Below are positions 23,626 through 30,457 of a stretch of 64,000 nucleotides of DNA, piece after piece. Each line of letters opens with the position of its first letter. The stretch's first letter is position 1. Both the position numbers and the translations under genes were made by a program. The stretch comes from Citrobacter amalonaticus (GTDB lineage: Bacteria; Pseudomonadota; Gammaproteobacteria; Enterobacterales; Enterobacteriaceae). The notes under the pieces were generated by a model, which saw only the letters and a program-made list of their open reading frames with translations, had not been told where the DNA came from and did not search any database. The stretch spans positions 62,001 to 126,000 of the forward strand of contig NZ_AP024586.1 in assembly GCF_018323885.1 (NCBI RefSeq). The letters are read 5' to 3'.

Positions 23626-23643
23626 GGCCGCCCACGGGCGGCC
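23626..23643. other. Intercistronic hairpin
   Basis: GGCCGCCC (23626-23633) pairs with GGGCGGCC (23636-23643) across a 2-base loop, 13 bases before the start of the methylase-like gene. Confidence 0.55.
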
Positions 23644-23656
23644 GGTAAGGAAAACC

Positions 23657-24457
23657 ATGTCACAACTGAGTTTTGAATCCCTGTTTATGGCCGAACCGGC
23701 AGCGGCGCAGGCAGTGAGTCAGCCGACCGCTACTCCGCCGCGCATGATCTCCGCAGATGAGGCCCGCCGGGAATTTATCCGCGTGTTTCGCCATACCGCG
23801 CCGGATATGCGCCGTCTGGAAGTGTTCCGTGACTTCGTGTCGCTTGCCGCCCGTGAGCTGGATATGGCACGCATTCGCTCACCGGAGAATATCGAGGAGA
23901 GCCGCCGGATCTGCGAACGATATAAGCCTGATGACATCAGCGACTTCAAAAAGCTTTTCTGCCTGATGGTCACGGCGCTTGAGGCCAGGTTTCATGACTT
24001 TCTGGGCTCCCTGCTGATGGAGCTCGAGCTGGGCGCGTCTGAAATGGCGCAGTTTTTTACGCCCTACCACCTTCAGCAACTGATGGCCCGGATGTTGTCA
24101 CAGGGTGCGCCTGCCGTGGTGGCCCGCCAGGGCTTTATAACAGTGGACGAACCCGCTTGCGGATCGGCAGGCATGATCGTCGCCTGGGCAGAGTGCATGC
24201 TTGAAGCAGGGCTGAACCCATCGGAACACCTGTATACACGGTGTACCGATATTGACCCGATGGTGTCAGATATCGCCTTCATCCAGCTAAGTCTGTTAGG
24301 AATCCCGGCAGAAGTGATCACCGGCAATACGCTGACGCTAAAAGCAAACCGGGTGCGCTACACGCCCGTGTATTACCTGAATAACTGGCCTGAGCGGCTG
24401 GCGTTCCGTCGCCGCCTCGATGCCATGCGAAACTTTCTGGCCCCCGAGGCCGCGTGA
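23657..24457 (+). CDS. N6-DNA-methylase-like protein lacking catalytic motif IV
   Basis: A 266-residue protein resembling the HsdM-type methylase fold. QFFTPYHLQQLMARM lies at residues 132-146, the AdoMet motif DEPACGSAGM at 164-173, an acidic motif II-like TDIDP at 198-202 and ITGNTL at 221-226. The NPPY/F motif that should follow is absent; the chain goes on with RYTPVYYLNNW and ends 40 residues later. It may bind AdoMet or DNA without methylating, or act as a decoy. It is a known type of leading-region protein, but the function is not established. Confidence 0.78.
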   Translation: MSQLSFESLFMAEPAAAQAVSQPTATPPRMISADEARREFIRVFRHTAPDMRRLEVFRDFVSLAARELDMARIRSPENIEESRRICERYKPDDISDFKKLFCLMVTALEARFHDFLGSLLMELELGASEMAQFFTPYHLQQLMARMLSQGAPAVVARQGFITVDEPACGSAGMIVAWAECMLEAGLNPSEHLYTRCTDIDPMVSDIAFIQLSLLGIPAEVITGNTLTLKANRVRYTPVYYLNNWPERLAFRRRLDAMRNFLAPEAA

Positions 24458-24469
24458 ACGTAAGGGAAA

Positions 24470-24488
24470 GGGCAGGCGAAACCTGCCC
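24470..24488. other. Intercistronic hairpin
   Basis: GGGCAGG (24470-24476) pairs with CCTGCCC (24482-24488) across CGAAA, immediately before the GGAGGAA Shine-Dalgarno sequence of the next gene. It could modulate ribosome access. Confidence 0.55.
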
Positions 24489-24501
24489 GGAGGAATACCG
24501 C

Positions 24502-24837
24502 ATGAACAATAACGCGCTGAACACGATACCGGCCACAGTGCTGGAGACGATGGCGGAGCAGGTTGAAGAGGCTGCAGGTATGGTAATGATCCGCAGCAAT
24601 GACGACCGCGCGGCACTGGCCGCCGCCGGGCTCTGGCAGTTTGCACGTCAGACTGGCCTGGACGGTGATGGCGAGTCACTGGAGACGGTGCTGACAGATT
24701 TTATGGCCAACCTGCTGCACCTGTGTGAGTACGTTGATCCTGACGAGAAAGGAGAGGCACGGTTTAACGCTGCGCTGACAATGGCCAGAATGCACTTTGA
24801 ACAGGAACGTCAGGAGGATGACGGCGGGGCGTGGTGA
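24502..24837 (+). CDS. Hypothetical 111-residue protein
   Basis: Starts MNNNALNTIPATVLETMAEQ after GGAGGAA; an upstream in-frame GTG at 24454 overlaps the preceding stop but lacks a good ribosome site. The protein is acidic and helical, with LEYVDPDEKGEARFNAAL-type wording near the end. It is last in the module-B operon. Function is unknown. Confidence 0.65.
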   Translation: MNNNALNTIPATVLETMAEQVEEAAGMVMIRSNDDRAALAAAGLWQFARQTGLDGDGESLETVLTDFMANLLHLCEYVDPDEKGEARFNAALTMARMHFEQERQEDDGGAW

Positions 24838-25641
24838 TAAGGCTGGTTAAAAACCAGGCAAAAGGACAGGGGAGGCACGGGACGTGCTTCCCCTTTGTTT
24901 ATCCACAGCTTTGCCGCTGAGCTGTCCAGCATGACGGTGGATAACAGGGGCAAAGGGCCCAGCCCCTTCGGGGCAGGAGTGCCGGAAGCGCCTCCGGCGC
25001 ATTCGTTGCACCTGCTCTTCCTGTACTCCCTGGCATCAGGTCCCGGTATTCAGTGCATGTGGTTTGCCAGGCAAAGCCAGAGTGTGCCGGCATGGTTTTC
25101 GGCCGGATGCTGTCGCTTGGTCATGATCGCTACCAGAACCAGAACCACGGCGAAGGGCAGGAAACTGGCCCCCTTCGGCTCCTGACCCGCTGCGCGGTTC
25201 AGTCGTCGAGCCCCACTCCGCCAGGCGGCTGCGCAGCACCCGCCAGTCTCCGCCGAACCCCTGCGGGTTTCGGGCCATACGGCTAGGGTCTGATGGCTGA
25301 AGTCAACGACATGGCTTGCTCCGGCCGTGCCGTCCGGGCCGCCTCCACCGCGCCGGCGGTGCCGTCGCTTTAATGCCGCCACGCCGTTCCGACGTGTCGG
25401 GTGTGTGCATTCTGTTCCCCCGGTGACGCCATCACCCTGTGTGTCCTCCCGCGGAGGGCTGGTCGTAGCACCGTCGGGTCGTCATCCAAGGGGTGAAATA
25501 CACGCCGCCAGAAACTTTTTGCGGGCAAAAACTTTCTGCCGCCGCCCCTTTCCTTCCTCCCTTCGCCGTTGCTCCTTTACCCTCTGCCGCGAGAGAACTC
25601 ACCAGGGAGATGGACAACCATCACCACAGGAGAAAACCAGG
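24838..25641. other. Non-coding stretch with DnaA-type box and module C
   Basis: A perfect DnaA-type 9-mer TTATCCACA lies at 24899-24907, and GGTGGATAA about 45 bases on can pair with it. A GC-rich dyad GCGCCTCCGGCGC follows near 24985. Module C occupies 25131 onward. No gene is supported. Confidence 0.5.
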
Positions 25642-25692
25642 ATGCACACACGAAACGTCAACGTCAAAACCGCCGCTCAAGAATCTTCCGGA
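25131..25692 (+). repeat. Leading-region module C, candidate promoter with leader codons
   Basis: Closely matches module A over its whole length, including ACCAGAACCAGAAC at the start, the TTTTTGC-GG-GCAAAAA dyad at 25516-25531 and the shared leader codons at the end. Differences from A are scattered single bases. It is the copy nearest to oriT and so enters the recipient first. Confidence 0.75.
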
Positions 25693-25935
25693 AGATGTGA
25701 TTCAACACTTTCCGTTGCCCAGTTTACCGAGCTGTTTTGCTGGGTACTGGCAGCAACTGAAGGCGAACCGCAGCCAGCCGTTTTCACACCGCCAGCATGC
25801 GCGCTTGAAATGATCATGCTGAATAAATACACCGATGAATATGTTTCGATCTGGATTGTTGACAGCTGGCCGGTTGCTATTGAGCTGCCGCAAATAGGTT
25901 TCTTCCGGGTTTTAACTTCAGTCAAATCTAATTAA
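25642..25935 (+). CDS. Module-C leader fused to a third unknown protein
   Basis: A 97-residue protein beginning MHTRNVNVKTAAQESSGR. The rest is distinct: LSVAQFTELFCWVLAATEGE, MIMLNKYTDEYVSIWIVDSW and a C-terminal FFRVLTSVKSN. The next internal Met is far inside, so here the leader appears to be the genuine start. It lies 11 bases before the DUF932 gene. It is the first plus-strand gene to enter the recipient. Confidence 0.68.
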   Translation: MHTRNVNVKTAAQESSGRCDSTLSVAQFTELFCWVLAATEGEPQPAVFTPPACALEMIMLNKYTDEYVSIWIVDSWPVAIELPQIGFFRVLTSVKSN

Positions 25936-25946
25936 AGGGGAATATT

Positions 25947-26768
25947 ATGATCAGCTTTGCAAACCGTTACCGCGCACCAGTCTCAATTCGCCAGAACCGC
26001 CCGCTGACCAATGACGAATTACAGCGTATTGTTCCGAGTGCATTTTCTTCCGAGAAACACGACTCACGTTCCGAACGTTATACTTATATCCCGACCATTG
26101 ACATTCTTGACCGCCTGCGTGAAGAAGGCTTTGAGCCTTATTATGCAACGCAGTCCCGCACGCGTGATATCGAGAAGCGCGAATTCACAAAGCATTTATT
26201 ACGCCTGCGCCGTCACGATCAAATTGCGGGTAAAGAAGTCCCTGAAATTATTCTGCTAAACAGCCACGACGGCTCCAGCAGTTACAAAATGATCCCGGGC
26301 ATGTTCCGCCAGATTTGTACCAACGGGCTGGTAGCCTGGAAAAACTTCGGTGAAATTAAAGTTCCGCATAAGGGTGATATTGTGGGGCAGGTGATCGAGG
26401 GGGCGTATACGGTACTGAAAACTTTCGATACCGTGACGGGCAATATTGACCTCATGAAAGGTATTCAACTGACAGAGCCGGAACAGCGTCTTTTAAGCGC
26501 GGCCGCGCTTGAATACAAATATGATGGAGCACATGCACCGGTGACGCCTGAACAGTTATTACAGTCCCGCCGATGGGAAGATAAAAGCCCGGATTTATGG
26601 ACCACGTTTAACCGTATTCAGGAGAACGTTATCAAAGGCGGGATATCCGGAAAAACGGCAAAAGGTAAACGTACCCGGACGCGCGAAGTCACCGGGATAG
26701 ATGGTGATATAAAACTGAATCAGGCGCTGTGGAAAATGGCCGAGGAATTCGCGAAACTGAAATCCTGA
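25947..26768 (+). CDS. yubP: DUF932 protein, YubP-like
   Basis: A 273-residue DUF932-domain protein, the same length as F ORF273/YubP and in the same place beside gene X and oriT. Typical wording is SERYTYIPTIDILDRLREEG, LLNSHDGSSSYKM and FRQICTNGLV. Related domains occur in phages and plasmids; the function is unknown. It follows module C and the small leader-fused gene. A clear terminator follows at 26773. Confidence 0.87.
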   Translation: MISFANRYRAPVSIRQNRPLTNDELQRIVPSAFSSEKHDSRSERYTYIPTIDILDRLREEGFEPYYATQSRTRDIEKREFTKHLLRLRRHDQIAGKEVPEIILLNSHDGSSSYKMIPGMFRQICTNGLVAWKNFGEIKVPHKGDIVGQVIEGAYTVLKTFDTVTGNIDLMKGIQLTEPEQRLLSAAALEYKYDGAHAPVTPEQLLQSRRWEDKSPDLWTTFNRIQENVIKGGISGKTAKGKRTRTREVTGIDGDIKLNQALWKMAEEFAKLKS

Positions 26769-26772
26769 AAAT

Positions 26773-26797
26773 AAGCCGCTCTTATGAGCGGCTTTTT
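26773..26797. terminator. Bidirectional terminator between yubP and gene X
   Basis: AAGCCGCTC (26773-26781), loop TTAT and GAGCGGCTT (26786-26794) followed by TTT. On the minus strand a T-rich TTATTTT follows. It separates the convergent DUF932 gene and gene X. Confidence 0.88.
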
Positions 26798-27335
26798 ACT
26801 GCACTAATGCCGACGTCTTATCCACGGCTAACTTTTCACCCGTCCTGTCCTCTTTCACCTGGCCGGAACGCTGCGCCAGAATATCTCTTCTCGCCAGCAG
26901 GACGCGATATATATTCTTGATATCCTGGGCATACGCCCGGCGGCGCTCGATGAGTTTTTTACTCGGTCCTGTATTATACATTCCAACGCTGTCCCAGTTT
27001 TTCCCGTATGACCGGAAGTTGTGCGCCAGCACCCAGGCACCCGTGTAAACACAAATACACGGATCGTTTAACAGACGTTCCCGGCTAATATTAAAGTTTT
27101 TAAGCTTTCCGTAATGGGAACTGTTCACCTGCATCCCGCAGACATCTTCCGTTCCATTCCGGTTGGAGCCGTTGATCGCTTTCGGTTTCAGTCGGCTCTC
27201 TTTAATGGAAATAGACATAAGTAGCAGCGGATCAATTTTGTAATCCTGTCCGGCCTGGTCAAAGCACATCTGTGGAGCTGCACCTGCAGAAAGTGAGAGG
27301 GCCAGCAGAAAGGCAGGTATTAGCGTTAATTTCAT
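26796..27335 (-). CDS. Lytic transglycosylase, gene X (YubQ) type
   Basis: A 179-residue exported protein with a signal peptide (MKLTLIPAFLLALSLSAGAA) and an SLT fold. The catalytic glutamate is Glu46 in SISIKESRLKP; GTEDVCGMQVNSSHYG and NDPCICVYTGAWVLAHN follow. F gene X (ORF169) occupies the same place next to oriT. Such enzymes open the peptidoglycan for the transfer apparatus. Start at 27335 was chosen over 27377 because of the signal peptide. It points away from traM, so oriT lies in the divergent gap. Confidence 0.9.
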   Translation of the reverse strand: MKLTLIPAFLLALSLSAGAAPQMCFDQAGQDYKIDPLLLMSISIKESRLKPKAINGSNRNGTEDVCGMQVNSSHYGKLKNFNISRERLLNDPCICVYTGAWVLAHNFRSYGKNWDSVGMYNTGPSKKLIERRRAYAQDIKNIYRVLLARRDILAQRSGQVKEDRTGEKLAVDKTSALVQ

Positions 27336-27642
27336 GATTGAGCCTTTTAGCGAAATATAAGCCGTTGTGGAAGGCACTGTAAAAAATACCCCGGCCGATC
27401 CTCCAAATCAAGATAATTCCCTACAAACGCGCGGAAGCGCTTTCTGCCATGCCCTGAAGGGCAGGCTGAAATAAAAGAGAGTGACAGAGTCACTTTATTT
27501 AACCGCCGCTCTATACTAACTCTTTAAAACACCACACCCTACGCAAGACTTCGTCTTGCAGATTTTATCTTTAAATTCAGGTGGATAACATTAGCTATAT
27601 TGCGGAGTTTTGAGGTGTGGGACTAAAAGGTGTGTCATACCC

Positions 27643-27835
27643 CACACATAACAGTGCCGGATTAGCACACCTTGCAGTGCCGCCATAGGCACTGCAAGGT
27701 GTGGGGATTGTGTGTAGTCAATAATTAGAGTAACTTAAAATTAAGTAGTGCCTAATCCACACACATGATGGTGCCGCATCCACACACATAACAGTGCCGG
27801 ATTGACACACATGATAGTGCCGGATTAACACACAC
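27643..27835. repeat. Four direct repeats, probable TraM-binding sites
   Basis: Copies read CACACATAACAGTGCCGGAT (27643), CACACATGATGGTGCCGCAT (27760), CACACATAACAGTGCCGGAT (27783) and CACACATGATAGTGCCGGAT (27806). They lie between the nic-like site and traM, where TraM binds in F-like plasmids to regulate itself and mark oriT for the coupling protein. Confidence 0.75.
27666..27703. repeat. 16-bp perfect inverted repeat in oriT
   Basis: CACACCTTGCAGTGCC and GGCACTGCAAGGTGTG flank the 6-base loop GCCATA. The arms contain the same AGTGCC word as the four direct repeats. It could extrude as a cruciform in oriT, take part in termination of transfer, or be a TraM or relaxase contact site. Confidence 0.85.
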
Positions 27836-27934
27836 TTGTTTCAAACTTCGAAATACACAAACAGAGCGCTTAAGGTTAAAACTTAGCTCATGCAGTGCTG
27901 CATCCGGCACTGCTTTAAAAATCAGGAAAATATC

Positions 27935-28324
27935 ATGCCGCGTAAGAATATCTACTTCAAAGATAAAATAGACAGAGAAATTCACGATATACTCGAAATA
28001 GAGATTCAGAAGGGCGCAACAACGTCAGATATGAACTATTCATCTATCGTCAATGAACTTGTCCGCCTGGGGTTGATGGTCTACAAATCAAAGGAAGAGG
28101 GGTCGACGTTCGACCTTGATGGCTACAGGCGCGACCTGATAAAAAAAGTTTCCGGGTCTCGCGAAGGAATGATGATTTTAACGGCGCTCGTCTCTGAAAT
28201 ATTTGTCACCCTGAAAGGTCCGGACAGCGGCATCGCACTGGAAGACCTGGTGAATAACAATATCAGCGCGATAAACGTTGCTGAGGATGCAGCAGAACGT
28301 CAGCACTTTATTTCTGATAATTAA
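27935..28324 (+). CDS. traM: TraM, relaxosome and autoregulatory protein
   Basis: A 129-residue protein with the N-terminal ribbon-helix-helix of TraM (MPRKNIYFKDKIDREIHDIL, then SSIVNELVRLGLMVYKSKEEG) and a C-terminal helical tetramerisation part. F TraM has 127 residues. It binds oriT repeats and the C-terminal tail of TraD, linking relaxosome and pore. Start at 27935 follows AGGAAA; the longer frame from 27890 is less likely. Divergence from F TraM beyond the N-terminus suggests its own DNA specificity, matching the unusual oriT. Confidence 0.88.
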   Translation: MPRKNIYFKDKIDREIHDILEIEIQKGATTSDMNYSSIVNELVRLGLMVYKSKEEGSTFDLDGYRRDLIKKVSGSREGMMILTALVSEIFVTLKGPDSGIALEDLVNNNISAINVAEDAAERQHFISDN

Positions 28325-28330
28325 TTACTT

Positions 28331-28354
28331 CGTGGCCGGCCTCATCCGGCCACG
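28331..28354. terminator. Hairpin between convergent traM and RHH gene
   Basis: CGTGGCCGG (28331-28339) pairs with CCGGCCACG (28346-28354) across CTCATC. There is no T run, so termination efficiency is uncertain, but its position between converging stops fits a terminator role. Confidence 0.5.
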
Positions 28355-28359
28355 GTCGA

Positions 28360-29001
28360 TCACTGAGAGCTGTTTTTATCCCACGGCAGCTCGCTTTTCT
28401 CAGCGTCAGATATTCTCTCTTTTAAAAAGACCTCGAACTCCATACAAAGCACTTTCAGCGCCTGCGCATCCTCGTTCTGGTCAAGTATGCGCTCCGTAAA
28501 ATAGCCCAGAGTATTCATCAGGCGGGTCAGCATTTCGTCATTCAGACTGCGTTTATGCACCCGCGCCATTGTCCTGATTTCTTCCGCAAGATTCTCCGGA
28601 ATACGCATGCTATATCCGGTTGTTTTACCCGGTAATAAAACCCTCTCTCCCTCACGCCACATCCACAACTGCTCAGCGTGAACGTCCTGAACTGCATTTT
28701 CATCAATCCCGGCACCACTTCCATCAAGCAGCTGGCCCAGCCATTCCTCAAATTTTACTGCCAGTGATATAAGCCGTTCTGCTTCAGCGGTTTTAATTAC
28801 CGGATGCCCCGGCTGATAATTCAGGGATAACAATAACCTCGCAATAATTTCATCATTAACACTCCTTTTCCCCACCCTGGCGCATATTCGCAATTCCATA
28901 AGCAAATTATCCGGCGCACGCAGACGCCACTCCACGGCTTCGCCAGGCCGGAACTTTCGCGGACGACCGCGCCCTTCCCACATTTTCTCTTTTACTTTCA
29001 T
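28360..29001 (-). CDS. Double ribbon-helix-helix regulator in place of traJ/traY
   Basis: A 213-residue protein with two Arc-like repeats: EAVEWRLRAPDNLLMELR...VGKRSVNDEIIARLL (residues 21-57) and GYSMRIPENLAEEIRTM...HKRSLNDEMLTRLM (129-162). An AT-hook-like RGRPRKF is at 11-17. TraY of F also has two such repeats but is shorter and lies on the tra strand. Here the gene is convergent with traM and divergent from traA. It may act as TraY (relaxosome) and as repressor or activator of the tra promoter. No TraJ is seen. Function is inferred. Confidence 0.8.
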   Translation of the reverse strand: MKVKEKMWEGRGRPRKFRPGEAVEWRLRAPDNLLMELRICARVGKRSVNDEIIARLLLSLNYQPGHPVIKTAEAERLISLAVKFEEWLGQLLDGSGAGIDENAVQDVHAEQLWMWREGERVLLPGKTTGYSMRIPENLAEEIRTMARVHKRSLNDEMLTRLMNTLGYFTERILDQNEDAQALKVLCMEFEVFLKERISDAEKSELPWDKNSSQ

Positions 29002-29092
29002 ATGTATAGATCTCGGATACCATCACCAGGTTAACTGCCAGACCAAGCCTACCCCCTTCCATATTCAGATAATTCCGAATCGTTTCTAAAAG

Positions 29093-29108
29093 TGTGACAT
29101 GTGTCACA
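29093..29108 (+). promoter_or_regulatory. CRP-type site upstream of traA
   Basis: TGTGA-CATGTG-TCACA matches both half-sites of the CRP consensus with the correct 6-base spacer. It lies 105 bases before traA in the divergent gap with the RHH gene. A run of 12 T follows. If the site sits at -41.5, the weak -10 box GACAAT at 29132-29137 would give a start near 29142. Catabolite control of transfer is thus likely. Confidence 0.75.
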
Positions 29109-29197
29109 GTTTTTTTTTTTTAGGGTCATGGGACAATTACGCCCGCGTAAACAAGCACTTACGCACCTCACTTTTGTTTACTTCGGAGAAAACAAGC

Positions 29198-29551
29198 ATG
29201 AGCACCAAAAGCAATGCCCTTAAGGCTAAGAAGGGATGGGCGGTAGCGTCTTTATTTCGCAAGGCCCGCGAAAATGCGGCGTTACGTAATGTGGCTAAAT
29301 GTGGCGGACTGGCGTTAATTTCACTTATGTTCGCTCATTCAGCCCTGGCGGCAGGTACGGACTTATTGTCCAGCCAGAACACAACTGTGAACGCAACATT
29401 TGGTTCCGGCTCTTCTATTGTTAAATGGTTTTATCTCGCCGAAATTCTTTTCGGTGTTTTCATTTACATTAAGACCCGTTCTCCTCTGACCTTTATCGGT
29501 ATTCCCATTCTTATCATCGCCACCCGCGTTGGCTTTGCTATCGCGAGCTGA
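29198..29551 (+). CDS. traA: TraA propilin
   Basis: A 117-residue prepropilin. A long leader ends in ISLMFAHSALA; mature pilin would start at about residue 52 (AGTDLLSSQNTTVNATFGSG) and has 66 residues, with two hydrophobic segments. F pilin (AGSSGQDLMASGNTTVKATFG) is clearly related. The pilin is stored in the inner membrane and assembled into the conjugative pilus. It is the first gene of the transfer operon. Leader RNA can form GTAAACAA/TTGTTTAC (29147-29154 with 29174-29181) just before the ribosome site. Confidence 0.95.
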   Translation: MSTKSNALKAKKGWAVASLFRKARENAALRNVAKCGGLALISLMFAHSALAAGTDLLSSQNTTVNATFGSGSSIVKWFYLAEILFGVFIYIKTRSPLTFIGIPILIIATRVGFAIAS

Positions 29552-29553
29552 CC

Positions 29554-29856
29554 ATGAACGGGGAAGAAGATAAATACTACTTCCCGGAAACACTGAACCA
29601 GCAGGAACGCTATTTCGGTTTGCCTCTCGATGAACTTCTTATTACTGCGCCACTCGTTATTCTCGGCGTGCTTAATAACATGGCGATTGAACTGACCGTT
29701 GTAGCGGCCCTTCTGTGGATTACTGTCAGATACCTTAAAAAAGGGCAAGGCTCGTACTGGTTGCTGAATTTCTGCTACTGGCACCTGCCTTCCTTTTTAT
29801 TCAGGGTAACGTTCCGACAGATTCCTGATTCAAGTTTCCGGCACTGGAGGGCGTAA
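29554..29856 (+). CDS. traL: TraL, pilus assembly protein
   Basis: A 100-residue TraL-family protein (YYFPETLNQQERYFGLPLDE) with two adjacent membrane segments and a C-terminal FRVTFRQIPDSSFRHWRA. TraL (VirB3-like) sits in the inner membrane at the base of the type IV secretion channel with TraC and TraE. Two bases separate it from traA. Confidence 0.94.
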   Translation: MNGEEDKYYFPETLNQQERYFGLPLDELLITAPLVILGVLNNMAIELTVVAALLWITVRYLKKGQGSYWLLNFCYWHLPSFLFRVTFRQIPDSSFRHWRA

Positions 29857-29861
29857 TTTTC

Positions 29862-30446
29862 ATGAAGATGAAAATAAAAGGAGAGCGTGATAAACAACTC
29901 AGCCATGCGTTTATTGGGCTCTCAATTGTGGCGCTGTTATCAAGCGCCGGAACAGCAATAACGGGTTCACTGGCGTGGTATTTCGCCACCACCCAGAAAA
30001 CCATTACGACTCCAATGACGTACAACCATCCCTTCTCTTCTGACGCACACAGCGCCGATGCAACCGGCATGACCATGTTCGCCACTTCCTTTATTTACTG
30101 GCGACTGAACGTGAGCCCCGAAAACATCGATAACAACCAGCAAATGATTCTCGGTTTTGTCCCCTCCGCCAGTCGGGACAGGCTGAAGAAAGCGCTGGAT
30201 GTTGAAGCTGAGCGAATCAAAAAAGGCGGCATCACCACCCGCTTTGAAACTGCAGAAGTCAGGGCCATGAATGAGCCCGGCGTGGTGGAGTTCAGTGGCA
30301 CACTGAAGTCCTCCACTACCAACGGCGCCATTACCACCCCCCTGAAGGACCAGGACAAGACCTACCGGCTGAGACTGACTTATGAGAGCGGGATGATTCA
30401 TCTGCTTTCCTTCGAAGAACTCCAGCCGGTCACCACCACTAACTGA
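29862..30446 (+). CDS. traE: TraE, VirB8-like channel protein
   Basis: A 194-residue protein (F TraE 188) with one N-terminal membrane segment (about 17-42) and a periplasmic domain. TATSFIYWRLNVSPENIDNNQQ and the C-terminal RLTYESGMIHLLSFEEL fit the family. It is part of the inner-membrane assembly platform. Position between traL and traK is the canonical one. Confidence 0.94.
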   Translation: MKMKIKGERDKQLSHAFIGLSIVALLSSAGTAITGSLAWYFATTQKTITTPMTYNHPFSSDAHSADATGMTMFATSFIYWRLNVSPENIDNNQQMILGFVPSASRDRLKKALDVEAERIKKGGITTRFETAEVRAMNEPGVVEFSGTLKSSTTNGAITTPLKDQDKTYRLRLTYESGMIHLLSFEELQPVTTTN

Positions 30447-30457
30447 CAGGACTACCC

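Larger units (their letters stand above)
27336..27934. other. oriT: Origin of transfer (oriT) region
   Basis: This 600-base gap between gene X and traM has F-like oriT features. GAGGTGTGGGACTAAAAGG at 27612-27630 resembles the F nic neighbourhood (GGGGTGTGG followed by CTTTTGG), so nic probably lies near 27618-27621. A 16-bp perfect inverted repeat, CACACCTTGCAGTGCC at 27666-27681 and its complement at 27688-27703, follows. Four direct repeats near CACACATRAYAGTGCCGGATT occur at 27643, 27758, 27781 and 27805, likely TraM sites. A small hairpin GCAAGAC-TTC-GTCTTGC lies at about 27544-27560. The strand leaving first is the minus strand. Confidence 0.82.

Noticed and set aside
25327..25641. Long N-terminal extension of the gene at 25642
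   Set aside because: It translates module C, which is repeated non-coding DNA, and the shared start codon at 25642 has a ribosome site.
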